Of a DNA stretch of 64,000 nucleotides, positions 16,318-25,311 are shown piece after piece; position 1 is the first letter of the stretch, and each line of letters opens with the position of its first letter. Made by a program: the position numbers and the translations under genes. The stretch spans positions 1 to 64,000 of the forward strand of contig JAFAGO010000013.1 in assembly GCA_023422635.1 (NCBI GenBank), given 5' to 3'. Source of the stretch: Bacteroidota bacterium. GTDB lineage: Bacteria > Bacteroidota > Bacteroidia > Flavobacteriales > Weeksellaceae. Under the pieces are notes generated by a model, which worked only from the letters and a program-made list of their open reading frames with translations, was not told the DNA's origin and made no database searches.

Positions 16318-16851
16318 TTAAAAAATATACAATATACCACCTTGTAGGAAACCACGCGCACCAATATTCGATTCTAAAAACACACCGAATTCGCCACCAT
16401 ACCGAATGGCAATAGGCGTAATATTAAACGCAAAAGTAGAACCTTCCCTCACGTCATCACTTGTTGAATTATAGAAGAGAATTCCAGCGCCAGCTCCCGA
16501 ATACAGCTTAAACTTTGAATTTGCATTCAACCAATTGTAATTTGCACTTGCGAGAATACTGGTAAAAGTTGAAGTAGAACTGCTCTTCTCACTTTCTATT
16601 TTTTCAACATTCACCATTCCACCATATTTCCACTTTCCGCCAGCACTTTGCAGCATAACATCTGCAGCAAAAGTTCCTTTCGAGTTATAGTCGTTATCGG
16701 CGAGGAGCAACGTAGAAAAAATATCATCCGTAAGCGACTCAGCAATTCCAAAAAAGGATGAAGTACCATAGGAAGCAGAGATTTCTACTTTCTGTTGCGC
16801 GTTCATTACAACAGCGAACTGAATTGCTAAAATGCAAAATAAATGTTTCAT
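16318..16851 (-). CDS. Small outer-membrane beta-barrel protein
   Basis: 177 residues from the ATG at 16849-16851, which opens a signal peptide (KHLFCILAIQFAVVMNA, cut before QQK). The mature part alternates polar and aromatic residues in eight or so amphipathic strands (for example VEISASYGTSSFFGI, GKWKYGGMVNV, KLYSGAGAGILFYN) and ends with hydrophobic YIF, a typical barrel C-terminus. The longer frame to 16947 would bury the signal peptide. A TATTTTTG element lies 12 nt upstream. Its function is not known. Confidence 0.75.
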   Translation of the reverse strand: MKHLFCILAIQFAVVMNAQQKVEISASYGTSSFFGIAESLTDDIFSTLLLADNDYNSKGTFAADVMLQSAGGKWKYGGMVNVEKIESEKSSSTSTFTSILASANYNWLNANSKFKLYSGAGAGILFYNSTSDDVREGSTFAFNITPIAIRYGGEFGVFLESNIGARGFLQGGILYIF

Positions 16852-16863
16852 TAGTTTTTTTAT

Positions 16864-16871
16864 CAAAAATA
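16864..16871 (-). promoter_or_regulatory. Putative -7 element TATTTTTG of the beta-barrel gene
   Basis: A TAnnTTTG match on the minus strand, 12 nt upstream of the ATG at 16851. It supports the short start. Confidence 0.45.
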
Positions 16872-16949
16872 ACAACGAAACGTTTAAAATACGCTTTTTA
16901 ACGGTGGACAAAAACGGGACAAATGAATTTGCTCTATTCGATAGCAAAT

Positions 16950-18104
16950 TTAGCTCTCTTTGCGCTTTTTAGTGCCTTCGTACATTTCGTACTGCAGAAA
17001 ACGGGTTTCCAATTTTCCATTAAACAATTTGATTTTCCTTGAAGGGCGAAGTCCAACTTTTTTAACCGCTTCAAGGTCTGCAGTAATCATCCAAGCTAAT
17101 GTATTGGGATAATTATTCTTAAAGGTATCGCCAATTTTTTTGTAGAAATCATCAAAACGAATTGAAATTCGCTCATCGTAAGGCGGATTAAATACCATCA
17201 ATAAAGGGAAAAGCTCCTTTTTACTCTCAAAGAAATTTTGTTTTTTAACTTCAATAAGATCTTCCATTTCAGCAGATTCTATATTTTGCTGCGCTATTGA
17301 AAGCATTTTCGGATCGATATCATAACCTACAATTTTCCCTTCGAATTCTTTTACACGATTTATTCTAAACTCTTTAATTTTAGCAAATAAATTTTTATCG
17401 TAATTTTTCCAATTTTGGAAAGCAAAACTTTTACGGAAAATTTGCGCTGGTAAATCCATAGCGATCATTCCCGCCTCTATCAAAATAGTTCCGCTTCCGC
17501 ACATTGGATCTAAAAAATTTCCCTTACCGTCCCAACCTGCCATTTGCAACATTCCACTCGCCAATACTTCATTAATGGGCGCATCACCTTGTTCCTTTCT
17601 GTACCCTCTTTTAAAAAGCGGATCGCCCGAAGAATCCAAAGAAATGGTTACCAACTCGCGATCAATATGAAGATTGAATTTTATTTCGGGATTTTTGGTA
17701 TCGATGTTTGGTCGCTGATTGTATTTGTTCTGAAAATAATCGACAATGGCATCCTTCATTTTCAAGGTAATGAATTGAGAATGATAGAATCTTTCGGAAT
17801 GTATTGTCGCATCAATCGCAAAAGTTTGGTCCAAATCTAAAAATTCATCCCATTCAAATTTCACTAATTTATCGTAAAATTTATGTTCATTAAATGCTTT
17901 AAATTCTAAAACTGGAACTAAAATTTTTACTGCAGTACGTGCTGCATAATTTATTTTATAAAGAAAACCCAAGTCGCCTTCGCAGGTAACCGCACGATTT
18001 TTCACTTCTACTTTTCGACCTCCTAATTTTTGGATTTCTGCGGCAAGAATTTCTTCTAAACCGAAGTAGGTTTTTATTTGGATTTGAAGATTATCGGTAT
18101 TCAT
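16950..18104 (-). CDS. THUMP-domain rRNA methyltransferase (RlmL N-terminal-like)
   Basis: 384 residues from the ATG at 18104 (NTDNLQIQIKTYFGLEEIL). An N-terminal ferredoxin-like plus THUMP RNA-binding region (about 1-155) precedes a Rossmann methyltransferase domain. That domain has motif I FLDPMCGSGTILIEAG and motif IV MVFNPPYDERI. This is the layout of the 23S rRNA m2G2445 methyltransferase half of RlmL/YcbY and of Bacillus YpsC. The catalytic NPPY is intact. Which guanine it modifies is inferred from family. The start is only 5 nt after a TACTTTTG element. It is divergent from the methyltransferase at 18212. Confidence 0.88.
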   Translation of the reverse strand: MNTDNLQIQIKTYFGLEEILAAEIQKLGGRKVEVKNRAVTCEGDLGFLYKINYAARTAVKILVPVLEFKAFNEHKFYDKLVKFEWDEFLDLDQTFAIDATIHSERFYHSQFITLKMKDAIVDYFQNKYNQRPNIDTKNPEIKFNLHIDRELVTISLDSSGDPLFKRGYRKEQGDAPINEVLASGMLQMAGWDGKGNFLDPMCGSGTILIEAGMIAMDLPAQIFRKSFAFQNWKNYDKNLFAKIKEFRINRVKEFEGKIVGYDIDPKMLSIAQQNIESAEMEDLIEVKKQNFFESKKELFPLLMVFNPPYDERISIRFDDFYKKIGDTFKNNYPNTLAWMITADLEAVKKVGLRPSRKIKLFNGKLETRFLQYEMYEGTKKRKES

Positions 18105-18109
18105 TGGTG

Positions 18110-18117
18110 CAAAAGTA
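18110..18117 (-). promoter_or_regulatory. Putative -7 element TACTTTTG abutting the THUMP methyltransferase start
   Basis: A TAnnTTTG match on the minus strand with a spacer of 5 nt (CACCA) to the ATG at 18104. This implies a leaderless or almost leaderless message. Confidence 0.5.
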
Positions 18118-18199
18118 ATGAAAAGTTGCTGGAAAGCAGATCGCAACTTTTGTAAGATGAACTTTCACTGCTGAAATGCTTATTTTAAACCAAAATGAG

Positions 18200-18207
18200 T
18201 AATTTTG
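18200..18207 (+). promoter_or_regulatory. Putative -7 element TAATTTTG abutting the class I methyltransferase start
   Basis: A TAnnTTTG match with a spacer of 4 nt (CAAA) to the ATG at 18212. Confidence 0.5.
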
Positions 18208-18211
18208 CAAA

Positions 18212-18967
18212 ATGGATTGGTTCGAAAGCTGGTTTGATACACCTTACTATCACATACTTTATAAAAATCACGATTTTCAGGAAGCTGAAACATTTATTAC
18301 AAAACTTACCGAATTTTTAAAACTTCCGCAACATGCATACGTTATTGATTTGGCTTGTGGAAAAGGCAGACATTCTGTTTTTTTACATCAATTGGGATAC
18401 AACGTTTTGGGGCTGGATCTTTCGCAACAAAGTATTTTGCATAACCAACAATTTGCAACAGCTGCAGGTGTTACTCCGAAATTAGAATTTAGAGTGCAAG
18501 ATATGAGAAACCCGATGGGTGAAGAAAATGCGGATGCGGTACTGAATTTGTTTACCAGCTTTGGTTATTTTGATGATGAAAAGGACGATCGTAGTGTTTT
18601 TTCATCAGTTAATACAGCGTTGAAAGATGGCGGTTATTTTGTTTTGGATTATTTGAATTCTCAGAAAGTTCGTCAGGATTTGAAAGAAAATGATGTAGTA
18701 GAAAAAGAAGGAATTCAATTTTCAATTTCGAAAAAAATTGAAAATGATTTTGTAATTAAAGATATTCAATTCCAAGATGATGGTAAGCCGTATCATTTTT
18801 TTGAGAAAGTAAAACTTCATACTCCTGAAAAAATTCTTGAGTACGCCAAAGATGCAGGTTTCGAACGAATTAAAATTTGGGGCGATTATCAATTAAACGA
18901 TTTCAATATCGATGAATCACCACGTTGCATCAATTTGTTCAGAAAAATTAATTCATCTACGAAATAA
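18212..18967 (+). CDS. Class I SAM-dependent methyltransferase
   Basis: 251 residues with the Rossmann methyltransferase core. Motif I is VIDLACGKGRHSVFLHQLG (about 44-62), the acidic residue ending strand 2 is in VLGLDLS, and a motif IV-like DAVLNLFTSFGYF follows. The start MDWFESWFDTPYYHILY and the later FQDDGKPYHFFEKVKLH are typical of a Bacteroidota methyltransferase family whose substrate is not established. There is no signal peptide. It is followed 6 bp later by the ZIP transporter, so the two are probably co-transcribed. Confidence 0.8.
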   Translation: MDWFESWFDTPYYHILYKNHDFQEAETFITKLTEFLKLPQHAYVIDLACGKGRHSVFLHQLGYNVLGLDLSQQSILHNQQFATAAGVTPKLEFRVQDMRNPMGEENADAVLNLFTSFGYFDDEKDDRSVFSSVNTALKDGGYFVLDYLNSQKVRQDLKENDVVEKEGIQFSISKKIENDFVIKDIQFQDDGKPYHFFEKVKLHTPEKILEYAKDAGFERIKIWGDYQLNDFNIDESPRCINLFRKINSSTK

Positions 18968-18973
18968 AAAATT

Positions 18974-19681
18974 ATGGTTGAATTTTTAATCATCTTACTT
19001 CTGATTTTTAGTGTGGCAGCGGGAATTTTGTTGGCCAGATTATTCGGGACGAAAGAAAAATTCGCCAAAAATTTATTGGTCTTTAGTGCTGGATTTTTAA
19101 TTACCATTTGTTTAAATGAAGTTTTCCCCGAAGTGTACCACAGTGATAACGCTAATGTTGGTCTTTTTGTAATTGCGGGTGTTTTGCTTCAAATGTTTTT
19201 AGAGAATTTAACCAAAGGTTTCGAGCACGGCCATTTTCATCACGAGCACGAGCATGAAGAACATCCAATTTTGCCATTGGCGTTAATGGTTGGATTATTT
19301 ATTCATGCATTTATCGAGGGAATTCCATTAGCAGCCGAAAAGGAAGTTTTTTCACCTTATTTGTTAGGAATTTTGGTCCACAATATTCCTATTTCTTTTG
19401 TTTTGGGTATTTTTTTATTTCAACATCGAATTACAATTTCGGGGATCGTAATCGCGGCGCTTTTTGCACTTTCTTCCCCATTAGGAATGCTTCTTGGTTC
19501 GTATTTCAATCCCGCTTTGCAACCTTATTTCTTAGCTATTGTTGGCGGTATTTTCCTACATATATCATCGGTGATTATCTTTGAAAGCAACAAGAATCAT
19601 AAAATGGATTGGAACAAAATTATCTTTGTGGTTTTTGGGGTGATTTTTGGAATTCTTATTCATTTGTTTCATCATCATTAA
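18974..19681 (+). CDS. ZIP family metal transporter
   Basis: 235 residues with about seven or eight membrane helices. The histidine-rich cytosolic loop characteristic of ZIP proteins is at 85-97 (HGHFHHEHEHEEH). The binuclear metal site is recognisable in helix 4 as HAFIEGIPLA (His111, Glu115) and helix 5 as HNIPIS (His136, Asn137). ZIP proteins bring zinc, iron or manganese into the cytosol. It sits 6 bp downstream of a methyltransferase with no obvious functional link. The exact metal cannot be read from the sequence. Confidence 0.88.
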   Translation: MVEFLIILLLIFSVAAGILLARLFGTKEKFAKNLLVFSAGFLITICLNEVFPEVYHSDNANVGLFVIAGVLLQMFLENLTKGFEHGHFHHEHEHEEHPILPLALMVGLFIHAFIEGIPLAAEKEVFSPYLLGILVHNIPISFVLGIFLFQHRITISGIVIAALFALSSPLGMLLGSYFNPALQPYFLAIVGGIFLHISSVIIFESNKNHKMDWNKIIFVVFGVIFGILIHLFHHH

Positions 19682-19684
19682 AAT

Positions 19685-19716
19685 AAAAAGCTCCGAAATG
19701 TTCGGAGCTCATTTTT
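19685..19716. terminator. Bidirectional terminator between the ZIP gene and the porin gene
   Basis: A nine-pair inverted repeat AGCTCCGAA / TTCGGAGCT (19689-19697, 19701-19709), with A-runs on the left and T-runs on the right. It serves both convergent genes. Confidence 0.85.
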
Positions 19717-19732
19717 AAATATTCTTTTACAA

Positions 19733-21139
19733 CTAGAATTTCCATCCTAAAGTAACGAAGAAATTATTTCGTTTTTCTTTAACTTCCGAAACAACCGCGT
19801 CTGGAGAAGACACGATATAGGAATCGGAAAAATATCCCGTATTATTAGCTGCAAATCCTTGAATAAATGGATTGCTATAATCAGAGGTTACATTTTGGTA
19901 AGCCGCATCGATATAGAATGATTTGAAATCATACCCAATTCCGAAAGCAAGCGTATTTCTTTTTCCTAACAATAAATTATCATATGAAGTTGTGGCCGCA
20001 TTCCCATTCAAATCCAAACTGCTTAAAGAAACAGAATCAAATGGATTTGCTACAAATGAATATCCACCTCGAAGTCGGAAATCAGCAATACGGTATTCTG
20101 CTCCGATTCGTACTTCCGACAAATTTTTATATTGATTATCGAAAAAGTCGTTCAATTCAGTTTCCGCATCACCATACACTTTATAAGAAGGTTTTGTAAG
20201 ACCTAAAACATAATCTACATTCAACGCAAAATCTTTATTTGCTACAAAAGCAGCACTTAAAGTAGCTTTCAAAGGTGTGGTTAATTTGCGATCTTCACCT
20301 CCTGTTCCATCTCCATAAATAGGATCTTCATAAAAATTGTATGCTCTGGAAATCGACCACCAAGTCGGAGTTTCTATCGCTGCTCCCAATCGAAAGTTCT
20401 GGTTAATCTTACCAATGACACCTACAGTGGCCGAAAAACCGTTAGAATCCTCGGAGAAAGGTGTACTTTGTTTTTGATAATAATCGGTAACGCCATTTCG
20501 ATTTGTAAATGCGGCAGAGTCATACTGATCTAAATTCGCGGTATGGAAATTAAGCCCAGCTCCTAAATAAAAATTATTATTGTAGTTGGTTCCAACGCCG
20601 ATACTCATTTTGGAAACATTTCCATAACGATTATAGGCATGCCCCTTGTAGGTTAGATTATCAATATTGTTTCCTTCGGCATTATTGATATCGTAAACAA
20701 GATTGTTATTTCCTCCTGTTTCAATATAATTTTCGATAGATTGATTGGTGTAGTTTATTCCGATGTTAACAAACTTCCATTTACTGGATTCTCTGGTTCT
20801 GAAAACCATTACACCGCCTACATTTCCCAAATTGGTATCGTTAATTTTGTATGATGTTGATCCACCGTTATAATGAGAAGTATTTTTAAGGCTAACTACA
20901 TCCAAAGTAGCAGAAAGATCATTTGCGATATTTACACCAATTCCCGCCGGGTTTGAGTTTAGTGTTGAGTAATCACCACCTAGCGCACCCATAGATCCCG
21001 CCATAGAACGGTATTTTGATGAGCCTCCAACAGATGAATTTGAATACACATCAACTGTATTTCGAATGGTAGAAACATCTTGTGCTTGTGCAAAATATAC
21101 TGCAGAAATCCCTGCGAGCATTAAAGTTCTTTTTATCAT
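19733..21139 (-). CDS. FadL/OMPP1-type outer-membrane transport protein
   Basis: 468 residues with a signal peptide (IKRTLMLAGISAVYFAQA, cut before QDV). The mature N-terminus has MAGSMGALGGDYSTLNSNPAGIG, the NPAG hatch-like motif of FadL/TodX proteins. Many amphipathic strands follow, ending in FFVTLGWKF with the C-terminal Phe of outer-membrane barrels. The family takes up long-chain fatty acids and other hydrophobic compounds; the ligand here is unknown. It lies downstream of the Trp/Tyr/Gly-rich lipoprotein (26-bp gap) and is likely in one unit with it. Confidence 0.82.
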   Translation of the reverse strand: MIKRTLMLAGISAVYFAQAQDVSTIRNTVDVYSNSSVGGSSKYRSMAGSMGALGGDYSTLNSNPAGIGVNIANDLSATLDVVSLKNTSHYNGGSTSYKINDTNLGNVGGVMVFRTRESSKWKFVNIGINYTNQSIENYIETGGNNNLVYDINNAEGNNIDNLTYKGHAYNRYGNVSKMSIGVGTNYNNNFYLGAGLNFHTANLDQYDSAAFTNRNGVTDYYQKQSTPFSEDSNGFSATVGVIGKINQNFRLGAAIETPTWWSISRAYNFYEDPIYGDGTGGEDRKLTTPLKATLSAAFVANKDFALNVDYVLGLTKPSYKVYGDAETELNDFFDNQYKNLSEVRIGAEYRIADFRLRGGYSFVANPFDSVSLSSLDLNGNAATTSYDNLLLGKRNTLAFGIGYDFKSFYIDAAYQNVTSDYSNPFIQGFAANNTGYFSDSYIVSSPDAVVSEVKEKRNNFFVTLGWKF

Positions 21140-21165
21140 TTTTAATAGTAAGGTTATTATAATCT

Positions 21166-22116
21166 TTATCTTCTAAATCCGCCGCCACCGCCAGAACGCG
21201 CACCACCTGTACTCATTCCTCCGGAACGGAATCCTCCTACATTGCCACCAGAAGAGCGGAATCCTCCACCGTCATTTCTTGGAGTACTGTAATTAGGCTG
21301 ACTTCTTTGTGGGGTGTAATCTCTTGTTCGGGTTGTATTTCTAGGAACGGTTGTATTTCTAGTATTGCCGTAACCATTTTGATTTCTAAAACCTGAATTA
21401 CTTCCTCCTGATCTTGTGGTTGTGTTATTTCTGAAACCTGAATTTCCATACGATCTTCCGTTAACCGTACTGAATCTACCGTTTGCACTACTTCTTCTAT
21501 TAATTAACTTCGGTGCGTTATAAGAATTATATCCCCAATGATTAGCATAATAGCCACCACCCCAATAATAAGGGTTGTAACCTAACCCGTACCAGCTGTA
21601 ATATGGATTACCCCAACCCCAGCCATAATTCCAATAAGGGCTATATCCACCATACCATCCATAGGGTGATCCCCATCCGAAACCTACGTTCCAGCCCCAG
21701 CTTGGTCCAAAACTATTCCATCCCCAAGGTGAACCCCAATAGCCATAACCACCATACCATCCATTATCATAGTAATTGGTTTCTGTACCAGTGTAGTCGC
21801 CCCAATCGGATGAAGGATATTGCAAATTAGAGTTGGATATTCCGTTCCAACCTTTATATCGGTCATACACTACATCACTTTGCTCCAATGGATAATCATT
21901 ATTTTGATAGTCGTAATATTGTCCAACTTGATTTCCTCCGTTCATAGCAACACCTTCAGGAAGAGTATCTCTATTAGGATCATAATAAACGCCGTCCGTC
22001 TCGCTATACCCGCCTGTATAAACACCGCAGGACACTAAAAGCAAAGCAGAAGAAATAGCTAAAATCCCTTTTGACCTTAGCATTTCAAAGACTTTTTTAT
22101 GTATATTTTTTTTCAT
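21166..22116 (-). CDS. Trp/Tyr/Gly-rich low-complexity lipoprotein
   Basis: 316 residues. The N-terminus has a lipoprotein signal ending LLLVSC (Cys about 30). An Asp/Asn/Tyr-rich part follows. Residues about 115-195 are a dense W/Y/G/N/P region made of short units such as WGSPWGW, YGWYGGY and NPYYSWYG. The last 110 residues are Arg/Gly/Ser/Asn/Thr-rich with repeated GFR or GGFR (SGFRNN, GGFRSS, GGFRSG) and end GGGGGFRR. There are no enzymatic motifs. It should be lipid-anchored at the envelope. The start could also be an internal ATG at 22083. Similar proteins occur in Flavobacteriia, but I know no function. Confidence 0.75.
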   Translation of the reverse strand: MKKNIHKKVFEMLRSKGILAISSALLLVSCGVYTGGYSETDGVYYDPNRDTLPEGVAMNGGNQVGQYYDYQNNDYPLEQSDVVYDRYKGWNGISNSNLQYPSSDWGDYTGTETNYYDNGWYGGYGYWGSPWGWNSFGPSWGWNVGFGWGSPYGWYGGYSPYWNYGWGWGNPYYSWYGLGYNPYYWGGGYYANHWGYNSYNAPKLINRRSSANGRFSTVNGRSYGNSGFRNNTTTRSGGSNSGFRNQNGYGNTRNTTVPRNTTRTRDYTPQRSQPNYSTPRNDGGGFRSSGGNVGGFRSGGMSTGGARSGGGGGFRR

Positions 22117-22269
22117 AATGAAGAATTAAATTTTATTTAAATTATATTTGCAAATGCTACCAAAATTATACCAATTCGACAGCGCAAAAACGTAGTAAAG
22201 ATAGTCCTTTTGGTTTAGATTTCGGAATTAAAAAAAAGTTAAAATTCAATTAAATAATTTAAGATAGGA

Positions 22270-23745
22270 ATGGCAAAACTGACTTCAAGAGCAGAAGACT
22301 ACAGCAAATGGTACAACGAACTTGTTGTGAAGGCCGATTTGGCGGAAAACTCTGGTGTTCGAGGATGCATGGTAATTAAACCTTACGGCTATGCAATCTG
22401 GGAGAAAATGAGAGATCAACTCGACAAGCGTTTCAAAGAAACAGGTCACGAAAATGCATACTTCCCCATATTTGTGCCTAAAAGCTTGTTTGAAGCAGAA
22501 GAAAAAAACGCCGAAGGTTTTGCTAAAGAATGCGCTGTAGTTACCCATTACCGCCTAAAAACAGACCCCGAAAATCCTAAAAAACTAATTGTTGATCCTG
22601 AAGCCAAGTTAGAAGAAGAACTTATTGTTAGACCAACTTCTGAAGCAATTATTTGGAACACCTATAAAAACTGGATTCAATCCTACCGCGATCTTCCGAT
22701 CCTCATCAATCAATGGGCAAATGTTGTTCGTTGGGAAATGCGTACACGACTTTTCTTAAGAACTGCCGAATTTCTTTGGCAAGAAGGTCACACCGCGCAT
22801 GCCACCAAAGCAGAAGCGGTGGAAGAAACCGAAAAAATGATTGAAGTTTACGCCGAATTTGCAGAGAATTTTATGGCCGTTCCTGTAATTCGTGGACTTA
22901 AAACACCGAGCGAACGTTTTGCCGGAGCAGAAGAAACCTATTGTATCGAAGCAATGATGCAAGATGGAAAAGCACTTCAAGCGGGAACCTCTCACTTTTT
23001 AGGACAAAATTTTGCAGAAGCCTTTGATGTTAAATTCACCAATAAAGAAGGAAAAATTGAATATGCATGGGCGACATCTTGGGGCGTTTCTACTCGATTA
23101 ATGGGTGCTTTAATAATGGCTCATTCAGATGATTTTGGTTTAGTTTTACCACCAAATCTTGCTCCAATACAAGTTGTAATCGTGCCTATATTTAAAGGTG
23201 ATGAGCAATTGCAGCAAATTAATGAAGTAGCTTTTGAACTTCAAGAAAAACTTCGTGCAAGAGGCATTTCTGTTAAATACGATAATCGAACAGAAAATAA
23301 ACCAGGTTGGAAATTCGCAGAGTACGAATTAAAAGGCGTTCCCGTTCGGATTGCAATTGGACCAAAGGATTTAGAAAATAAATCAGTAGAAATTGCAAGA
23401 CGAGACACGTTAACCAAAGAAGTACACGCATTGGAAAACATCGATGCCTATATTGCAGATTTACTTCAAACCATCCAAAAAGATATTTATAATAAGGCCT
23501 TACATTTCAGAAATGAAAATATAACTGAAGTAAATTCTTACGAAGAGTTTAAAAAAGTTTTAGAAGAAAAAGGTGGATTTATTGCAGCACATTGGGACGG
23601 AACCGAAGAAGAGGAAGAACAAATAAAGGAGGAAACCAAAGCAACAATACGTTGTATTCCTCTAAACAATCCTAAAGAGGAAGGAATTTCAATGATTTCA
23701 GGAAAACCTTCAACCCAGCGTGTTATTTTCGCTAAAGCATACTAA
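22270..23745 (+). CDS. proS: Prolyl-tRNA synthetase, short (archaeal/eukaryotic-like) type
   Basis: 491 residues. It charges tRNA-Pro with proline. The class II core shows KPYGYAIWEKM (motif 1 region), VVRWEMRTRLFLRTAEFLWQEGH (motif 2) and WGVSTRLMGALIMAHSDDFGLVLPP (motif 3). The anticodon-binding domain follows. The C-terminus ends in the Tyr-terminated VIFAKAY extension typical of the type without an editing insertion. This short form is usual for Bacteroidota. It stands alone with its own terminator. Confidence 0.97.
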   Translation: MAKLTSRAEDYSKWYNELVVKADLAENSGVRGCMVIKPYGYAIWEKMRDQLDKRFKETGHENAYFPIFVPKSLFEAEEKNAEGFAKECAVVTHYRLKTDPENPKKLIVDPEAKLEEELIVRPTSEAIIWNTYKNWIQSYRDLPILINQWANVVRWEMRTRLFLRTAEFLWQEGHTAHATKAEAVEETEKMIEVYAEFAENFMAVPVIRGLKTPSERFAGAEETYCIEAMMQDGKALQAGTSHFLGQNFAEAFDVKFTNKEGKIEYAWATSWGVSTRLMGALIMAHSDDFGLVLPPNLAPIQVVIVPIFKGDEQLQQINEVAFELQEKLRARGISVKYDNRTENKPGWKFAEYELKGVPVRIAIGPKDLENKSVEIARRDTLTKEVHALENIDAYIADLLQTIQKDIYNKALHFRNENITEVNSYEEFKKVLEEKGGFIAAHWDGTEEEEEQIKEETKATIRCIPLNNPKEEGISMISGKPSTQRVIFAKAY

Positions 23746-23761
23746 TTGAACCCATTACGAT

Positions 23762-23789
23762 AAAAATCCCGCTTGTGCGGGATTTTTTT
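23762..23789 (+). terminator. Intrinsic terminator of proS
   Basis: A strong GC-rich stem AAATCCCGC / GCGGGATTT with a 4-nt loop and a run of T, 17 bp after the proS stop. Confidence 0.9.
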
Positions 23790-23854
23790 GTTATATAAAA
23801 ATCGAAAAATTTTTCTTAATTCAGCTACGAAATGAGAAATGGTTTAGATTTTGG

Positions 23855-23862
23855 TACATTTG
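23855..23862 (+). promoter_or_regulatory. Putative -7 element TACATTTG of the DUF937-OmpA gene
   Basis: A TAnnTTTG match 29 nt before the ATG at 23892. Confidence 0.4.
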
Positions 23863-23891
23863 AAATAGTTAACCTAATAAAATAAACTATT

Positions 23892-25190
23892 ATGTCTTTA
23901 AACATTATTGATCTGATCAAAGGACAGTTGGGTCCAGCTTTAACTTCACAGGCAGCTTCTCATTTAGGAGAAAGCGAATCTGGAATCTCAAAAGCAATTA
24001 GTGGACTACTTCCTGCCGTTGTAGGAGGTTTAGCAAACAACGCTAATAATCCAACAATTTTAGATGCAATTTCTGGAGCTACAAATAGTGGAGTTCTTTC
24101 AAATCTTCTTAATGGTGCTTCTAGCAACTCCTTTATCACAACGGTAATTAATGCCATTTTTGGTGATAAATTAGCTGGTTTATTAAATGGAGTTTCAAAA
24201 TTCGCTGGAGTTAAAGAATCTACCACAAGTTCTTTATTAAATACCGTTACTGGTGCAGCTTTAGGAACTGTAGGAAAATATGCAAGCGATAACAATTTAG
24301 GCGCTTCAGGAATTAGTTCTTTATTGAATGATCAAAAAGGTGTTCTATCTACATTACTTCCTGCAGGATTGTCATTGGCTTCATTAGGATTGGATTTTGA
24401 TAACTGGTTCGGAAAAACGAAAGAAAACGTTTCTTCAATTGCTTCTACAGCTAGAGATAATATAGCAGAAGATGTTGCAGTTGCAAAAGAAAAAGTAAGA
24501 GTAACAAAATCTGAAATTAAACAAGATTACAACAACAATAATGGTGGCTCTATCTGGAAATGGTTACTTCCACTTCTATTATTATTATTGGCTGGTTGGT
24601 TCCTTTGGAAACAGTGTGGTAATAAAAAAACAGTAGAAGATTCCACAACCAATGCAGCAGCAGTAATTGATTCTGCAGCAAATAAAGTAGACTCTGCAGC
24701 AACATTGGTAATAAACAAGGTAGATGAAGCAATAGACCTTAATGGTGTTTCTTTAAAAGGATACAAAAATGGGTTAGAAGATCGAATGATTGCTTTCTTA
24801 AAAATAGATGGTTACAAGAAAGCAGCTGATGATTCTGCCTTGAAAGACAATTGGTACGATTTCGACCATGTAAACTTCGTTTTCGGTTCTGCAACTCAAT
24901 TGGAGTCTGGTCAGGAACAATTGGATAACCTTGTTGCAATTTTGAAAGCATATCCAGATGCCAAAATTAAAATTGGTGGGTATACCGATAATGTTGGTGA
25001 CGAAGCTGTAAATGTTAAACTTTCTCAAGAAAGAGCAGACTACATTAAAAAATATCTTAGCGATAAAGGTGTTGGTGCTCAAGTAATCGGTGCTGAAGGA
25101 TACGGAAGCAAATTCGCAACACAACCTTCTACAGCAACTGATGAACAAAGAGCAGTTGACAGAAAAATGGCAGTAAGATTCGCGAAATAA
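23892..25190 (+). CDS. DUF937 - transmembrane helix - OmpA fusion protein
   Basis: 432 residues in three parts. Residues about 1-155 are Gly/Ala/Leu/Ser-rich helices matching DUF937 (YidB-like), including SGISKAISGLLPAVVGGLA; there is no signal peptide. A single hydrophobic helix follows at about 219-240 (IWKWLLPLLLLLLAGWFLW). Then comes an Ala/Ser/Thr/Asp linker with repeated DSAANKVDSAAT. The C-terminal OmpA domain (about 315-432) has NFVFGSATQLESGQ, GYTDNVGDEAVN and LSQERADYIKKYL, the peptidoglycan-binding pattern. The layout predicts a cytosolic DUF937 part and a periplasmic OmpA part anchored in the inner membrane. Confidence 0.85.
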   Translation: MSLNIIDLIKGQLGPALTSQAASHLGESESGISKAISGLLPAVVGGLANNANNPTILDAISGATNSGVLSNLLNGASSNSFITTVINAIFGDKLAGLLNGVSKFAGVKESTTSSLLNTVTGAALGTVGKYASDNNLGASGISSLLNDQKGVLSTLLPAGLSLASLGLDFDNWFGKTKENVSSIASTARDNIAEDVAVAKEKVRVTKSEIKQDYNNNNGGSIWKWLLPLLLLLLAGWFLWKQCGNKKTVEDSTTNAAAVIDSAANKVDSAATLVINKVDEAIDLNGVSLKGYKNGLEDRMIAFLKIDGYKKAADDSALKDNWYDFDHVNFVFGSATQLESGQEQLDNLVAILKAYPDAKIKIGGYTDNVGDEAVNVKLSQERADYIKKYLSDKGVGAQVIGAEGYGSKFATQPSTATDEQRAVDRKMAVRFAK

Positions 25191-25211
25191 TAACCGAATT
25201 AACATACATAG

Positions 25212-25243
25212 AAAAAATCACTTCTTCCGAGGTGATTTTTTTT
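25212..25243 (+). terminator. Intrinsic terminator of the DUF937-OmpA gene
   Basis: A stem AAAATCACTTC / GAGGTGATTTT (one G-T pair), loop TTCC, then a run of eight T. Confidence 0.85.
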
Positions 25244-25299
25244 ATATAAATTCTTGGAAACCCATAAAAAATTTTTTGTTAGATTGTTCTAACATTTCA

Positions 25300-25307
25300 T
25301 ATCTTTG
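25300..25307 (+). promoter_or_regulatory. Putative promoter TTTG-N21-TATCTTTG of the Nramp gene, abutting the start
   Basis: TATCTTTG ends 4 nt (CCTT) before the ATG at 25312, and a TTTG at 25275-25278 sits at the expected -33 distance (21 nt). This is the best two-part Bacteroidota promoter in the window. Confidence 0.6.
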
Positions 25308-25311
25308 CCTT

